A stretch of DNA of 64,000 nt from an uncultured Bacteroidota bacterium (lineage in GTDB: Bacteria; Bacteroidota; Bacteroidia; Chitinophagales; Chitinophagaceae), in the NCBI GenBank assembly GCA_903835005.1, contig CAILLK010000085.1, positions 1-64,000 on the forward strand, written 5' to 3'. Every line of letters starts with the position of its first letter. Position 1 is the stretch's first letter. Under the pieces are notes generated by a model, which was not told the DNA's origin, ran no database searches, and was given only the letters and a program-made list of their open reading frames with translations. Below, one piece after another: positions 24,618-33,611 of this stretch. Made by a program: the position numbers and the translations under genes.

Positions 24618-25847
24618 ATGAATCTTCAAAAAGCAGCACGATTAGCATTTATAGCTGGCCTGTTCCTGTTGAATAATGGCACTATAATAGCTCAGGATAT
24701 GTCGCAACCTGGCAATCCAATTAAAGATCAGAGCATCAATCAGGCAGTTACTTCAATGTTGCCATCTGAAACTGATTTTATGATGGTTGGCCTTACCACA
24801 TTCGGGTTTATCAATCAGTCAGTAACTACAACCGGCGCAGCAGCTAATAAAACGAACAGCCTTGCTGATGCCGACCGGTTTGAATTCAGCCCGATGTTTC
24901 TGTGGCGTCATGGCGATAACCTGCTGGTAGAATTTGAGCCGTCGTGGGATGGTAATTCCATAGGTGTAAACTGGGCCGATGTGCATTATTTTATTGCTCC
25001 GGGGCTTATAGCCAGGGCAGGATATTTTGTTCTGCCTTTTGGTATCTACAATAAAAGGCTTGCCGCAGGATGGATAGATAAACTGCCATCTGACCCAACA
25101 GGTATGGATGTAGCCGGCAGCGATTTCGGAATTGGACTTTCCGGTGGCCTGCCATTGGGAACAATGAAGATGAGCTATGATGTAAGCCTGACTAATGGTT
25201 TCCAGCTGAATAATGACGGCACAATAACCAATGGATTTGTGGTAGCCCAGAACAATGGAAAAACAGTATGTGGCAGGCTGGGATTCTTACCCCTGTCCAA
25301 TTCATCTCTTGAGATAGGGGTATCAGGTTTGTATGGCGCTTTGGCTACACCTGCAGGTGCTACATTCATCAATACAAACCCAACAAGTACCACAGGCCCA
25401 TCCGTAAGTATGTATGCTGTTGACCTTGACTTTGTGCATAATTACAACCCTGTTCAGGTAAATGTAAAAGCACAATACAGCGCCACAATGATAAGCTCCA
25501 TGACCTATGCCGACTCTGCAGCCCAATTCACATTCAATAATACCATTACTGATTTCTTCGGGCAGGTATCTGTAAGGCCATCCAACTCCAAAAACAAATA
25601 TATAAAGAACCTGGAACTGGCATACCGTTTTGTAGATTACACTACACCTCAAGGTTCCAGCTACGGCCAGAATTATACAGAATCTGATATAGCTCTGGAT
25701 TACTGGATCTCCTGGAGAACCGTACTTAAACTCGGATATGAAATGAGAGCATCGAAAGGTACCGCAGTAGATAATACAGAGGGGTATATTAACGGTGTAA
25801 CTACCAATACAAATAATCTGATCATCCAATTTTCAACCGAATTTTAA
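24618..25847 (+). CDS. Porin-like outer-membrane protein
   Basis: 409 residues, signal peptide ending 'NNGTIIAQ'. Many barrel-like strands follow, e.g. 'FEFSPMFLWRHGDNLLVEFEPSWDGNSIGVNWADVHYFIAPGLIARAGYFVLPFGIYNKR', typical of phosphate-selective or generic porins, with a terminal aromatic strand 'NNLIIQFSTEF'. It sits 46 bp after one cytochrome gene and 10 bp before another. The context suggests a porin that serves a periplasmic redox chain; no heme motif is present in the porin itself. Confidence 0.7.
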   Translation: MNLQKAARLAFIAGLFLLNNGTIIAQDMSQPGNPIKDQSINQAVTSMLPSETDFMMVGLTTFGFINQSVTTTGAAANKTNSLADADRFEFSPMFLWRHGDNLLVEFEPSWDGNSIGVNWADVHYFIAPGLIARAGYFVLPFGIYNKRLAAGWIDKLPSDPTGMDVAGSDFGIGLSGGLPLGTMKMSYDVSLTNGFQLNNDGTITNGFVVAQNNGKTVCGRLGFLPLSNSSLEIGVSGLYGALATPAGATFINTNPTSTTGPSVSMYAVDLDFVHNYNPVQVNVKAQYSATMISSMTYADSAAQFTFNNTITDFFGQVSVRPSNSKNKYIKNLELAYRFVDYTTPQGSSYGQNYTESDIALDYWISWRTVLKLGYEMRASKGTAVDNTEGYINGVTTNTNNLIIQFSTEF

Positions 25848-25857
25848 AACTTATTTT

Positions 25858-26145
25858 ATGAAGATAACCGGAACAAAAAAAATGATCACTTCGGGCATTT
25901 TAGCCATTTCAGTAATTGGGTTGATCGGTATGAATGGATGCGCAGAAAGCAAAAAAATTTCTGATAAAAGCGGGGCGCAGCTCTGGTCTGAAAATTGCCA
26001 GAGATGCCATAACACACCGGCACCTAAAACTTTTAATGATGAGCACTGGAAAACAATTGGTATGCATATGCAGACAAGGGCGCAGCTTACTAACAATGAG
26101 CGCGATAAGATTGTAGATTTCCTTCAGTCCTTCAATCATCTCTGA
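25858..26145 (+). CDS. Small lipoprotein c-type cytochrome
   Basis: 95 residues. A lipobox-like 'GMNGC' (Cys at about 28) follows an N-terminal hydrophobic segment. One heme motif 'CQRCH' occurs at about 48-52, with 'MHMQTRAQLTNNERDKIVDFLQSF' as the distal Met and final helix. It is short for a mono-heme cytochrome but complete. It begins 10 bp after the porin gene, so it is probably cotranscribed, and is followed by a terminator hairpin. Confidence 0.8.
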   Translation: MKITGTKKMITSGILAISVIGLIGMNGCAESKKISDKSGAQLWSENCQRCHNTPAPKTFNDEHWKTIGMHMQTRAQLTNNERDKIVDFLQSFNHL

Positions 26146-26171
26146 TTTAAAAACAAGTAAATAAAATTTAT

Positions 26172-26210
26172 ACAGATCCCGGTATGAACATTTGTCACAC
26201 CGGGATCTGT
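26172..26210 (+). terminator. Hairpin terminator after the small cytochrome gene
   Basis: A 12-bp perfect stem ACAGATCCCGGT / ACCGGGATCTGT with a 15-base loop separates the porin-cytochrome operon from the next cytochrome gene. Confidence 0.7.
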
Positions 26211-26245
26211 AAACTAAAAAAAAATCTTTACCTAAAAATTGAGCA

Positions 26246-26740
26246 ATGAAAATTAACCAACTGATTTCATTATCGCTGCTGGCCCTGATTGCTTTAAACA
26301 GTTGCGGGCCGCAGGCCCCAGGCGATGCCTATGTACCCACTAAAGCCACCATGAAGGAGCCCGGTGAAGCTGGTGCAGGAGTAGCAGTTAACGCAGATGA
26401 TTCAAAAGGAAAGGGCAAATTTACAACAGTGGTATTAACTACTCCGCTTGATCAGAAGATGGCAGCCGGCGGTAAAGCCATTTATGATGTAAAATGCGGC
26501 GCCTGCCACAAACTTACCGATGAAAAACTGGTAGGCCCCGGATGGAAAGGTGTAACGGAACGCAGAAAACCTGAATGGATCATGAACTTCATTACCAATA
26601 CAGATGAAATGATAGACAAAGACGCCTCTGTTCAGGCATTGCTTGAAAAATGTATTGTCAGGATGCCCAACCAGCATGTAAGTGATGATGATGCCAGAGG
26701 ACTGCTTGAATTTATGCGCAGCAATGATGGTGTGAAATAG
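26246..26740 (+). CDS. Lipoprotein c-type cytochrome
   Basis: 164 residues with lipobox 'ALNSC' (Cys about 20), a flexible linker, then one heme site 'CGACHKLTDEKLVGPGWKGVTERRKPEWIMNF' and a distal 'RMPNQHVSDDDARGLLEFMRS'. It is a close paralogue of the protein at 31210: 'DEKLVGPGWKGVT', 'PEWIMNF' and 'RMPNQH' are shared. Cytochromes of this type accompany nitric oxide or nitrous oxide reductases in Bacteroidota, consistent with the nor genes 10 kb downstream. Confidence 0.85.
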   Translation: MKINQLISLSLLALIALNSCGPQAPGDAYVPTKATMKEPGEAGAGVAVNADDSKGKGKFTTVVLTTPLDQKMAAGGKAIYDVKCGACHKLTDEKLVGPGWKGVTERRKPEWIMNFITNTDEMIDKDASVQALLEKCIVRMPNQHVSDDDARGLLEFMRSNDGVK

Positions 26741-26876
26741 CGTTTATCTGTAAGAATGTAGTTAGCTGAGTAAAAGAGCCTGAATTAACAGGTTAATATC
26801 TTTATTTACCTGGTTCAGTGAATGAAATATTATCCCATCCTACCTGTCATCAGCAATATTCCTTTCCGTTATTTGC

Positions 26877-29603
26877 CTACAGCCATAGCTGGAATTTTTT
26901 TATGAACCAGGTTTTCACCAGTTGTGTCAGTAAGCAGTAACCAACAAGAATAGCAAACAGGATCGGGAAGTAAGATAGCGGCAAGGGTACCATTTTAAAT
27001 ACTGAAGCAAAGGAAGAAAAAGGTATGTAAATGGCTATAGCCATTATAGCCGAAGTAAGCGCGACAACCGGAGCCGTTGCCCAACTTTGTATAAAGGGTA
27101 TTTTCCTGGTTCTTATCATATGCACTATCAGGGTTTGAGACAGCAACCCTTCAATAAACCAGCCAGATTGAAACAATGCCTGGTGTGCCGGACTGTTTGC
27201 CTTAAATGTAAAGAACATAACTGCAAACGTCACATAGTCGAAAACTGAACTGATAGGGCCTATATACAACATAAACTTTCCGATTCCCCCTGAGTCCCAT
27301 TTGCGGGGCAATGCCAGGTAATCACTATCCATCGTATCCCATGGGATGGAAATCTGAGAAAAATCATAAAGCAGGTTCTGAAGCAGTATCTGTATAGGCA
27401 GCATGGGCAGGAACGGAAGCAATGCACTTGCCCCCAGCATACTGAACATATTGCCGAAATTGCTGCTGGCGGCCATTTTTATATACTTTATGATATTTCC
27501 GAAGGTTCTTCTGCCATAAATAACCCCCGTGTGCAATACCATTAAATCCTTCTCAAGCAGTATAATGTCGGCACTTTCCTTTGCTATATCTACAGCGGTA
27601 TCTACCGAAATACCAACATCCGACTCCCTGAGCGCTGCAGCATCATTGATACCATCGCCCATAAACCCCACCGTATGCCCATTGGCCTGCAGCACCTTTA
27701 TAATCCGGCTCTTCTGAAAGGGGCTTAATTTTGCAAACACATTAATGTCATCAATTCTTTTTGCCAGTTCTTCATCACTAATATTATCCAGGTCGTTGCC
27801 AAGCACAATGTTGCTAACAGTAATACCTACATCATCACAGATTTTCCTGGTCACAATTTCATTGTCACCCGTCAGCAGTTTCAATGATATACCCAGTTTT
27901 TGCAATGCCTCAATAGAAGGTTTGGCCGAAGGTTTGGCAGGGTCAAGGAAACCAATAAAACCGGTAAGTACCAAATCATTTTCATCAGCCACTGAGTAAT
28001 TCAGCGGGCGCTCATCAAATTCCTTTATTGCAACAAGCAACACCCTCAATCCATTTTCATTCAGGCGTTTTGAGGTGTTCAATACAGTCTGTACCATTGT
28101 ATCATCCATCGGCACTACCTTGTCGCTTTCAATGTGCAGCTGTTTGTCTTCACCCGGATCAAAAGCAAAACTGCATACCCCCAGCATTTCTTCAACTGCA
28201 CCCTTGCATATCAGCAGGTGCTTACCGTTTTTCATCTGCAGTATCACACTCATGCGTCTCCTCTGAAAATCAAACGGTATTTCATCCAGTTTTTTGTAAT
28301 CATCTTCTGCTTTTATAAAATCCAGCAATTCACTTTTTTCCAGAACAGCTACATCGAGCAGATTTTTCAGGCCCGATTGATGAAAACTGTTCAGGTAAGC
28401 CCATTTTAAAACTTCGTCATCAAGGTCTCCTTCCACATTCAGATGTTCGGTAAGTACTATCTTGTCCATAGTAAGCGTACCTGTTTTATCGGTGCAGAGC
28501 ACATCCATAGCACCTATATTCTGTATAGCATTCAGGCGCTTCACTATTACCTTCTGCCTACTCATGTTTACCGCTCCCTTCGCGAGGTTGGTCGTAACAA
28601 TCATGGGCAGCATTTCGGGTGTTAACCCCACCGCAACTGATATGGCGAACAGTAAAGCCTCCAGCCAGTTGCCCTTTGTCAGGCCATTGATAATAAATAC
28701 CAGGGGCACCATTACCAGCATAAACCGGATAAGCAGGTAACTGACGCTTTTCACACCCTTATCAAAACTTGTTTCCACTGTTGTATTGGCAATTGCTTTA
28801 CTCAGTGATCCGAAATAGGTCTGGTTACCAGTTGAGACAACCAGGGCATGAGCCGTGCCGCTGGCCACATTAGTGCCCATGTAGCATATATTTCCGAGAT
28901 CCAGCGGCGAGGTTATTTCATCGTCTGGTATAGCTGCCCCCAGCTTTTCAACCGGCAATGATTCACCGGTGAGCATAGACTGACTGATAAATAAATCTTT
29001 CGACTGCATAATTCTGCAATCGGCTGGTATCATATCACCAGCCGATAGAGATACAATATCGCCCGGCACTAATTGCTTTATATCAGTTTCCTTTTTCTCA
29101 GTACTCCCCTGCCCTGTCTGCCTGATGACTGTAGCCGTGGTTGTGATCATGCCTTTTAGCGTCTCAGCTGCCTGATTGCTCCTGAACTCCTGCCAGAACC
29201 GTATCAATGAGCTGAGCAGTATCATTATGGTCAGCAGGATAATGGTTTTATAATCTTTGTCGGCAGGGGTTGCAAACACCACATCGGTCATATACGATAC
29301 GGCAGCTATAGTTACCAGCACTGCGTTAAACGGAAAGATGAACGACATCATCATTTGTATATACCAGGCCGGCGCTTTCTCATGCCCTATTTCATTTAAC
29401 CCGAACTGAGCTTGCATCTGAACTACCTGCCCGGCAGTAAGCCCGTTGCTGCAGCTGCCCAAAAGCGTATAGCAGGCATCCTGTTCACACATTGCTGCAC
29501 TGCGGATTTTCTTCAATGCCTCACTGTCAAAACCTCCTTTATTGTCTTTATGAAAAGGAAATTTATTTTTTAGATCTTCTTTGAGGATTGGAGGCTGGCC
29601 CAT
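26877..29603 (-). CDS. mgtA: Magnesium-translocating P-type ATPase
   Basis: 908 residues of the P3B ATPase class, which imports Mg2+ across the inner membrane. Visible are the actuator 'MLTGESLPVEK', the phosphorylation site 'VLCTDKTGTLT', 'KGAVEEML', the hinge 'MGDGINDAAALRESDVGISV', and hydrophobic segments before and after. The Mg-type loops 'FPFNAVLVTIAAVSYMTDVVF' and 'SNFGNMFSMLGASALLPFLPMLPIQILLQNLLYD' are diagnostic. No Mg-sensing leader was recognised upstream. Confidence 0.92.
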   Translation of the reverse strand: MGQPPILKEDLKNKFPFHKDNKGGFDSEALKKIRSAAMCEQDACYTLLGSCSNGLTAGQVVQMQAQFGLNEIGHEKAPAWYIQMMMSFIFPFNAVLVTIAAVSYMTDVVFATPADKDYKTIILLTIMILLSSLIRFWQEFRSNQAAETLKGMITTTATVIRQTGQGSTEKKETDIKQLVPGDIVSLSAGDMIPADCRIMQSKDLFISQSMLTGESLPVEKLGAAIPDDEITSPLDLGNICYMGTNVASGTAHALVVSTGNQTYFGSLSKAIANTTVETSFDKGVKSVSYLLIRFMLVMVPLVFIINGLTKGNWLEALLFAISVAVGLTPEMLPMIVTTNLAKGAVNMSRQKVIVKRLNAIQNIGAMDVLCTDKTGTLTMDKIVLTEHLNVEGDLDDEVLKWAYLNSFHQSGLKNLLDVAVLEKSELLDFIKAEDDYKKLDEIPFDFQRRRMSVILQMKNGKHLLICKGAVEEMLGVCSFAFDPGEDKQLHIESDKVVPMDDTMVQTVLNTSKRLNENGLRVLLVAIKEFDERPLNYSVADENDLVLTGFIGFLDPAKPSAKPSIEALQKLGISLKLLTGDNEIVTRKICDDVGITVSNIVLGNDLDNISDEELAKRIDDINVFAKLSPFQKSRIIKVLQANGHTVGFMGDGINDAAALRESDVGISVDTAVDIAKESADIILLEKDLMVLHTGVIYGRRTFGNIIKYIKMAASSNFGNMFSMLGASALLPFLPMLPIQILLQNLLYDFSQISIPWDTMDSDYLALPRKWDSGGIGKFMLYIGPISSVFDYVTFAVMFFTFKANSPAHQALFQSGWFIEGLLSQTLIVHMIRTRKIPFIQSWATAPVVALTSAIMAIAIYIPFSSFASVFKMVPLPLSYFPILFAILVGYCLLTQLVKTWFIKKFQLWL

Positions 29604-29690
29604 TGGCAGATTTTTTTAAAGGTCTGAATTATTCTTCTCAAAAGAAATTATCTTTTTTTAAACTCATGGTATGTTACGGTTTCAAAAAGC

Positions 29691-29717
29691 AATGCAGGCA
29701 AATAGGATGCCTGCATT
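29691..29717 (-). terminator. Terminator of the proline dehydrogenase gene
   Basis: AATGCAGGCA / TGCCTGCATT (10-bp stem, 7-base loop). On the reverse strand it is followed by GCTTTTTG, giving a short T-run about 60 bp after the stop at 29777. Confidence 0.65.
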
Positions 29718-29776
29718 TGTATACTATGATTCCTTTCAGATAAACTGCCCGGAACTTTGCTTTCCGGTCCGGTTGT

Positions 29777-30940
29777 TTATCCGTGCCGCCTTTTTATTTC
29801 TGCGGTTATCAGCGACAATTCCCGGCTGGTCTGGCCTGCGACCGATGTATTCTCTTCTGCACGGCGCATCAGGTAGGGTACTACATCCATTACCGGGCCA
29901 TAAGGAAGGTATTTTGATACATTATACCCATCATCTGCAAGGTTGAAGGAAAGGTTGTCGCCCATGCCATAAAGCTGGGAAAAAAAGACATAGGGATTAT
30001 CAGGTTTAATGCCCTTTGCCTCCATATACTTAACGGCATCCTGGCAGCTTTTTTCATTGTGTGTACCTATGAATAATGCCAGCTTTCCCAGGTTCTGAAG
30101 GCAATAAATAACCGCGGCATCATAATCATTATCCGTAGCTTGTTTATCGGGCTGAATTGGATCAGGATATCCCTTTTCGGCAGCCCTTGCTCTTTCCTTT
30201 TCCATATAAGCTCCCCGCACCAGTTTTGCGCCCAATATATAGCCTTTTGCTGCTGCTTTCTCTGTTGCCTCATTCAGGTAAGGAAGTGTGCCATGGCAGT
30301 ATAACTGATAGGTATTGAAAATGTATGCTTTCTTCTTATTGAATTTTTCCATCATCCGCTCGCACAGCTCATTTACCGGTTCTACGATCCATGTTTCTTC
30401 TGCGTCAATGAGCATCATTATTTTATGCTCAAACGCAACGGTGCATACTGTATCTATCCGGTTATGCACTCGTTGCCATTCCAGTTTTTCAGTTTCGGTA
30501 AGTTGCTCACCGCGGTTGATTTTCTCCATCAGGGCAAACCTTGCAAATCCAGTTACCTTCAGACTCACAAATGGTATGTTTTTCCTGGATGCAGCAAATT
30601 TTATTGCCTTTACAAACTCAAGTGTTGCTTTATCAAATTCTTCCTCATTTTCCTTCCCTTCCACGCCGTAATCCAATATCACACCTACCTTGTATTTCCC
30701 TATGGCATCAGCAGTTTGTCCAGCCTCTGTCATATTTTCGCCGCCACAAAATTGTTTGAAGATTGTCCGCTTTACCAGTCCATCTATAGGTAAGTGCGTT
30801 TTTATCGCAAACCTCGTAGCCGCAATTCCCATTTTGGTGAGTGCTGGCGAATTCATAGACCTGAACAAAAAATGGGCAAGTTTTAAATCTTTATCAGAAC
30901 GGTAGCGAAAGGCAATTTCTGTATTATTGAACTGGGGCAT
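29777..30940 (-). CDS. Proline dehydrogenase
   Basis: 387 residues of the FAD-dependent proline dehydrogenase TIM barrel: 'GVILDYGVEGKENEEEF', 'FVSLKVTGFARFALM', 'MMLIDAEETWI', 'FNTYQLY', 'GAKLVRGAYMEKERARAAEKGYPDPIQPDKQATD' and the substrate-binding 'YLMRRAEENTSV'. It oxidises proline to pyrroline-5-carboxylate and feeds electrons to the quinone pool. The length fits the monofunctional enzyme; no P5C dehydrogenase gene is nearby. Confidence 0.93.
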   Translation of the reverse strand: MPQFNNTEIAFRYRSDKDLKLAHFLFRSMNSPALTKMGIAATRFAIKTHLPIDGLVKRTIFKQFCGGENMTEAGQTADAIGKYKVGVILDYGVEGKENEEEFDKATLEFVKAIKFAASRKNIPFVSLKVTGFARFALMEKINRGEQLTETEKLEWQRVHNRIDTVCTVAFEHKIMMLIDAEETWIVEPVNELCERMMEKFNKKKAYIFNTYQLYCHGTLPYLNEATEKAAAKGYILGAKLVRGAYMEKERARAAEKGYPDPIQPDKQATDNDYDAAVIYCLQNLGKLALFIGTHNEKSCQDAVKYMEAKGIKPDNPYVFFSQLYGMGDNLSFNLADDGYNVSKYLPYGPVMDVVPYLMRRAEENTSVAGQTSRELSLITAEIKRRHG

Positions 30941-31022
30941 AAAACTGTATTTTTTTCAGAAGAGAATTAATGCTTAATCAAAAAAAGCAATGCAAATATC
31001 ATCACAAATCAAAATATAATAG

Positions 31023-31036
31023 ATGACCTTAATCAT
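31023..31036. promoter_or_regulatory. CRP/FNR-type palindrome upstream of the second lipoprotein cytochrome
   Basis: ATGACCTTAATCAT lies 174 bp before the ATG at 31210. Overlapping it downstream is a second inverted repeat, TAATCA-N10-TGATTA. Confidence 0.4.
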
Positions 31037-31209
31037 GTTTAAAACTGATTAACGGCATAACCTGAGGGCTATTTTTATATTTGTTTTGTGCAGTTGGATC
31101 AGCTGATGATTTTGGTAAGGATAATAAGGTTTTTATTTCCCGCGGGACAGGTACAAATTCATTGTGCAAATTTTCAGTGTTTTAAATCATTAAAAAAGAT
31201 AAAAGGATC

Positions 31210-31677
31210 ATGAAAGGTAAAAGCATAATTATTCTTGCACTTACAGGTACTGTACTTTTTGCTGGTTGTGGCAGCTCCCAGCCATCAGCCGAATCTCCGA
31301 CAAACGCCAGGCTGAATGAACCGGGGGCAACAGCAGATCCGAAAGGTAAAGGAAAATATACAGACGTTGTTCTCACCCATCCTTTGAATGATAGCATGGT
31401 GCACGATGGCAGCAATACCTTTAATGTAAAATGCGCCCCATGTCATAAACTCACTGAAGAGAAGCTGGTAGGCCCCGGATGGAAAGGAGTTACCGATCGC
31501 CGCACCCCTGAGTGGATCATGAATTTTGTGACCAACACTGATGAGATGATTGACAAAGACCCTGCTGCACAGGAGCTCCTGGATAAATGTATGGTACGTA
31601 TGCCCAACCAGCACCTGAACGATGAAGCCGCCCGCAGTGTATTGGAATTTATGCGCAGTAATGACGGCAAAAAATGA
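31210..31677 (+). CDS. Lipoprotein c-type cytochrome, paralogue of 26246
   Basis: 155 residues with lipobox 'LFAGC' (Cys 20), a short linker and one heme motif 'CAPCHKLTEEKLVGPGWKGVTDRRTPEWIMNFVTNTDEMIDKDP', ending 'RMPNQHLNDEAARSVLEFMRSNDGKK'. The conserved core is nearly identical to the product of 26246-26740, while the linker differs. It stands alone, between proline dehydrogenase and the nitric-oxide-related genes, with its own upstream palindrome. Confidence 0.85.
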   Translation: MKGKSIIILALTGTVLFAGCGSSQPSAESPTNARLNEPGATADPKGKGKYTDVVLTHPLNDSMVHDGSNTFNVKCAPCHKLTEEKLVGPGWKGVTDRRTPEWIMNFVTNTDEMIDKDPAAQELLDKCMVRMPNQHLNDEAARSVLEFMRSNDGKK

Positions 31678-31916
31678 CCCTGTAGGGCATTTATTCAGCC
31701 ACCCAAATTAATCTCACCATACCATCGCTGATGTTTATTTTTATATCATCAACAAGATGTTCGATATTAATATTCAGGCATTCAAACAGAAACCGGGAGT
31801 ATTGTTTGCGGTTACACTTTAAAAGAAGACAACAAAAATATATGAAATGGTTTACTCCGTTCTTACCGGTTACTAATGGAATGATTAAAGAAGGTTGTTT
31901 TAGTTTTTCACCTGTT

Positions 31917-33149
31917 TCAGTGCTGTAATTTCCTTACTGTTTTCATCCTCGAAATAAATATCATCACTGCACCGGTAAATAACCAGATAGCTGCGCCCCA
32001 CAGCAGCCAGGTATAGATGCTGTAACTCACCATAAGCATATTGCCAAAACCCTGGGTCATAAGTATTACTTCATTGGAAATAACTGCACCGGCAAATACC
32101 CTTACGGAATATCGTGTAAACCTGGATGTGCCATCAATGAGGCCGGAATACATGAAGTTGGCAATGATGTATAAGGTTACAAAGCCCAAAAGCACCAGGT
32201 GCAGGTAGCCTATAATAATAGCCCGGTCGCCATACACCAGTTTGCCAAGTGAGGGTATAATTGTACCAGTCTGCAGCAGAGACTTAAGCAGGAACGCAAT
32301 TACAGACAGCACCCCTATATGCCTTATAAACGGCAGAATCGTAAAGCGGTGGTCTTTAATGGACCGCAAGGCTATAAAAAAGTAAACAATTGAAGTGATG
32401 ATCAGCAATATACCAATGCCTGCCATACAATACACAAAGGGATTAGAATAATGCCACAAATAAGATATAAATAATGTCGGTACAATTGAGATACTCACCA
32501 GGTTGGCAAAAATCCGCACCTTTATCAGCTGGTGCTCTGTAAAATTTTTATACAAAGCGTTCAGCAACAATGCGAAAACAGTTAGTGTAAAAAACCCGTT
32601 ATACTGGAAGTGCAGGTAGGTGTAAACCGAATCTTTATAAAGCAGGTTGTCGTGAGAGTGGGTTGCCATCATCATAGCCAGTGTTATTGGCCCACCGGAA
32701 GATAAAACAAGGCATATAAGGGCCGAAATACTCAAAGTCTTTACCGCTTTGTCTGTATTGGTCTTCAGTATATCCTTTATGAACACAAAACTGAAACCAT
32801 AAGTGACAAGTATAAAGAGAACGTTGCAGATATTGGAATACATACCATACCCCTGGTAAAGAAAGGTAACCAACATACCGGCTGCTGTAACCAGAAATCC
32901 AACAAGATAATTATTGTAGCTTCTTTTGGTGTTGAATTCCTCCGGCACTATTTCATAAACCATCAGGGTAATCAATGATAAAGTAATCCATCCGGCAAAT
33001 GCAAAATGGGAATGGGCATGCAATATATTGTTAAACTCAATTCCGTGTAAAGGGAATAATATCTTACTTCTCAGGGTTACTCCAAGCAATGCAACTATGC
33101 AAAGGTTTAACAAGGCAACTGTGGTCCATAACTGTTTGCTTTTATTCAT
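31917..33149 (-). CDS. Polytopic heme-copper oxidase subunit I-like protein with incomplete active site
   Basis: 410 residues, about 12 predicted membrane helices. 'LHAHSHFAFAGW ... YEIVPEE' aligns by eye with helix II of NorB (heme b His, then VPEE). 'YLHFQYNG' aligns with the NorB HLWVEG helix (His kept, Glu replaced by Asn), 'LWHYSNP' with GHHYFW (one of two His kept), and 'YLHLVLLG' with AHGHMAFYG (heme b3 His replaced by Tyr, heme b His kept). So one heme site seems intact and the binuclear site is not. An NnrS-like role in NO response is an alternative. It overlaps the Rrf2 gene by 8 bp. Confidence 0.55.
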   Translation of the reverse strand: MNKSKQLWTTVALLNLCIVALLGVTLRSKILFPLHGIEFNNILHAHSHFAFAGWITLSLITLMVYEIVPEEFNTKRSYNNYLVGFLVTAAGMLVTFLYQGYGMYSNICNVLFILVTYGFSFVFIKDILKTNTDKAVKTLSISALICLVLSSGGPITLAMMMATHSHDNLLYKDSVYTYLHFQYNGFFTLTVFALLLNALYKNFTEHQLIKVRIFANLVSISIVPTLFISYLWHYSNPFVYCMAGIGILLIITSIVYFFIALRSIKDHRFTILPFIRHIGVLSVIAFLLKSLLQTGTIIPSLGKLVYGDRAIIIGYLHLVLLGFVTLYIIANFMYSGLIDGTSRFTRYSVRVFAGAVISNEVILMTQGFGNMLMVSYSIYTWLLWGAAIWLFTGAVMIFISRMKTVRKLQH

Positions 33150-33594
33150 GTGGTTGCAATTCTTCTTTTCTTAAAAATGTTCTGCCGTTTTTAAGCATGA
33201 TAGCCATGTCGTCAACTGTTGTTTGTTCCATCATAGCTTTTAGTGAGTTCCTGATAGCTTTAAATTTATCATGCATTGGGCATGGCTCGTCATCTGAGCA
33301 CTTTTTCAGGCCCATTCCACAGCCTGAAAATAACACATCACCATCTATGGCACGCACTACTTCTATCAGGGTTCTCAGTTTCTGTTTCGGATACATATAG
33401 AACCCGCCATTTACTCCTTTTTTCGAACTGATTATATCAGCGTGAACCAGCGGCTGTAATATCTTGGCAGTAAAATGGACCGGCGCTTCTATATTGGTGC
33501 TGATATCAGCAATCCCTATTTTATTTTCCGGAGTACCTGTGGCAGATATATAAATCACTGCCCTTATGCCGTATTCACAAGTTTTTGAAAACAT
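33142..33594 (-). CDS. Rrf2-family iron-sulfur transcriptional regulator (NsrR-like)
   Basis: 150 residues from the ATG at 33594; the frame is open further upstream but 'MFSKTCEYGIRAVIYIS' is the usual Rrf2 start. A winged helix is followed by three cysteines C92, C99 and C105 ('CGMGLKKCSDDEPC'), the cluster-binding arrangement of NsrR/IscR-type proteins. Context (hemerythrin upstream, heme-copper-like protein overlapping downstream, nor genes nearby) favours nitric oxide sensing over Fe-S biogenesis control. Confidence 0.82.
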   Translation of the reverse strand: MFSKTCEYGIRAVIYISATGTPENKIGIADISTNIEAPVHFTAKILQPLVHADIISSKKGVNGGFYMYPKQKLRTLIEVVRAIDGDVLFSGCGMGLKKCSDDEPCPMHDKFKAIRNSLKAMMEQTTVDDMAIMLKNGRTFLRKEELQPHE

Positions 33595-33611
33595 AAGCTT
33601 TTTTTTTATTT

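Noticed and set aside
26181-26197. TATGAACATTTGTCAC as a CRP/FNR site before the 26246 cytochrome
   Set aside because: The spacer is 7 rather than 6 bases and the sequence is the loop of a terminator hairpin.
31731-31928. 65-codon forward frame after the cytochrome gene
   Set aside because: Composition like noncoding DNA and overlap with the convergent heme-copper-like gene.
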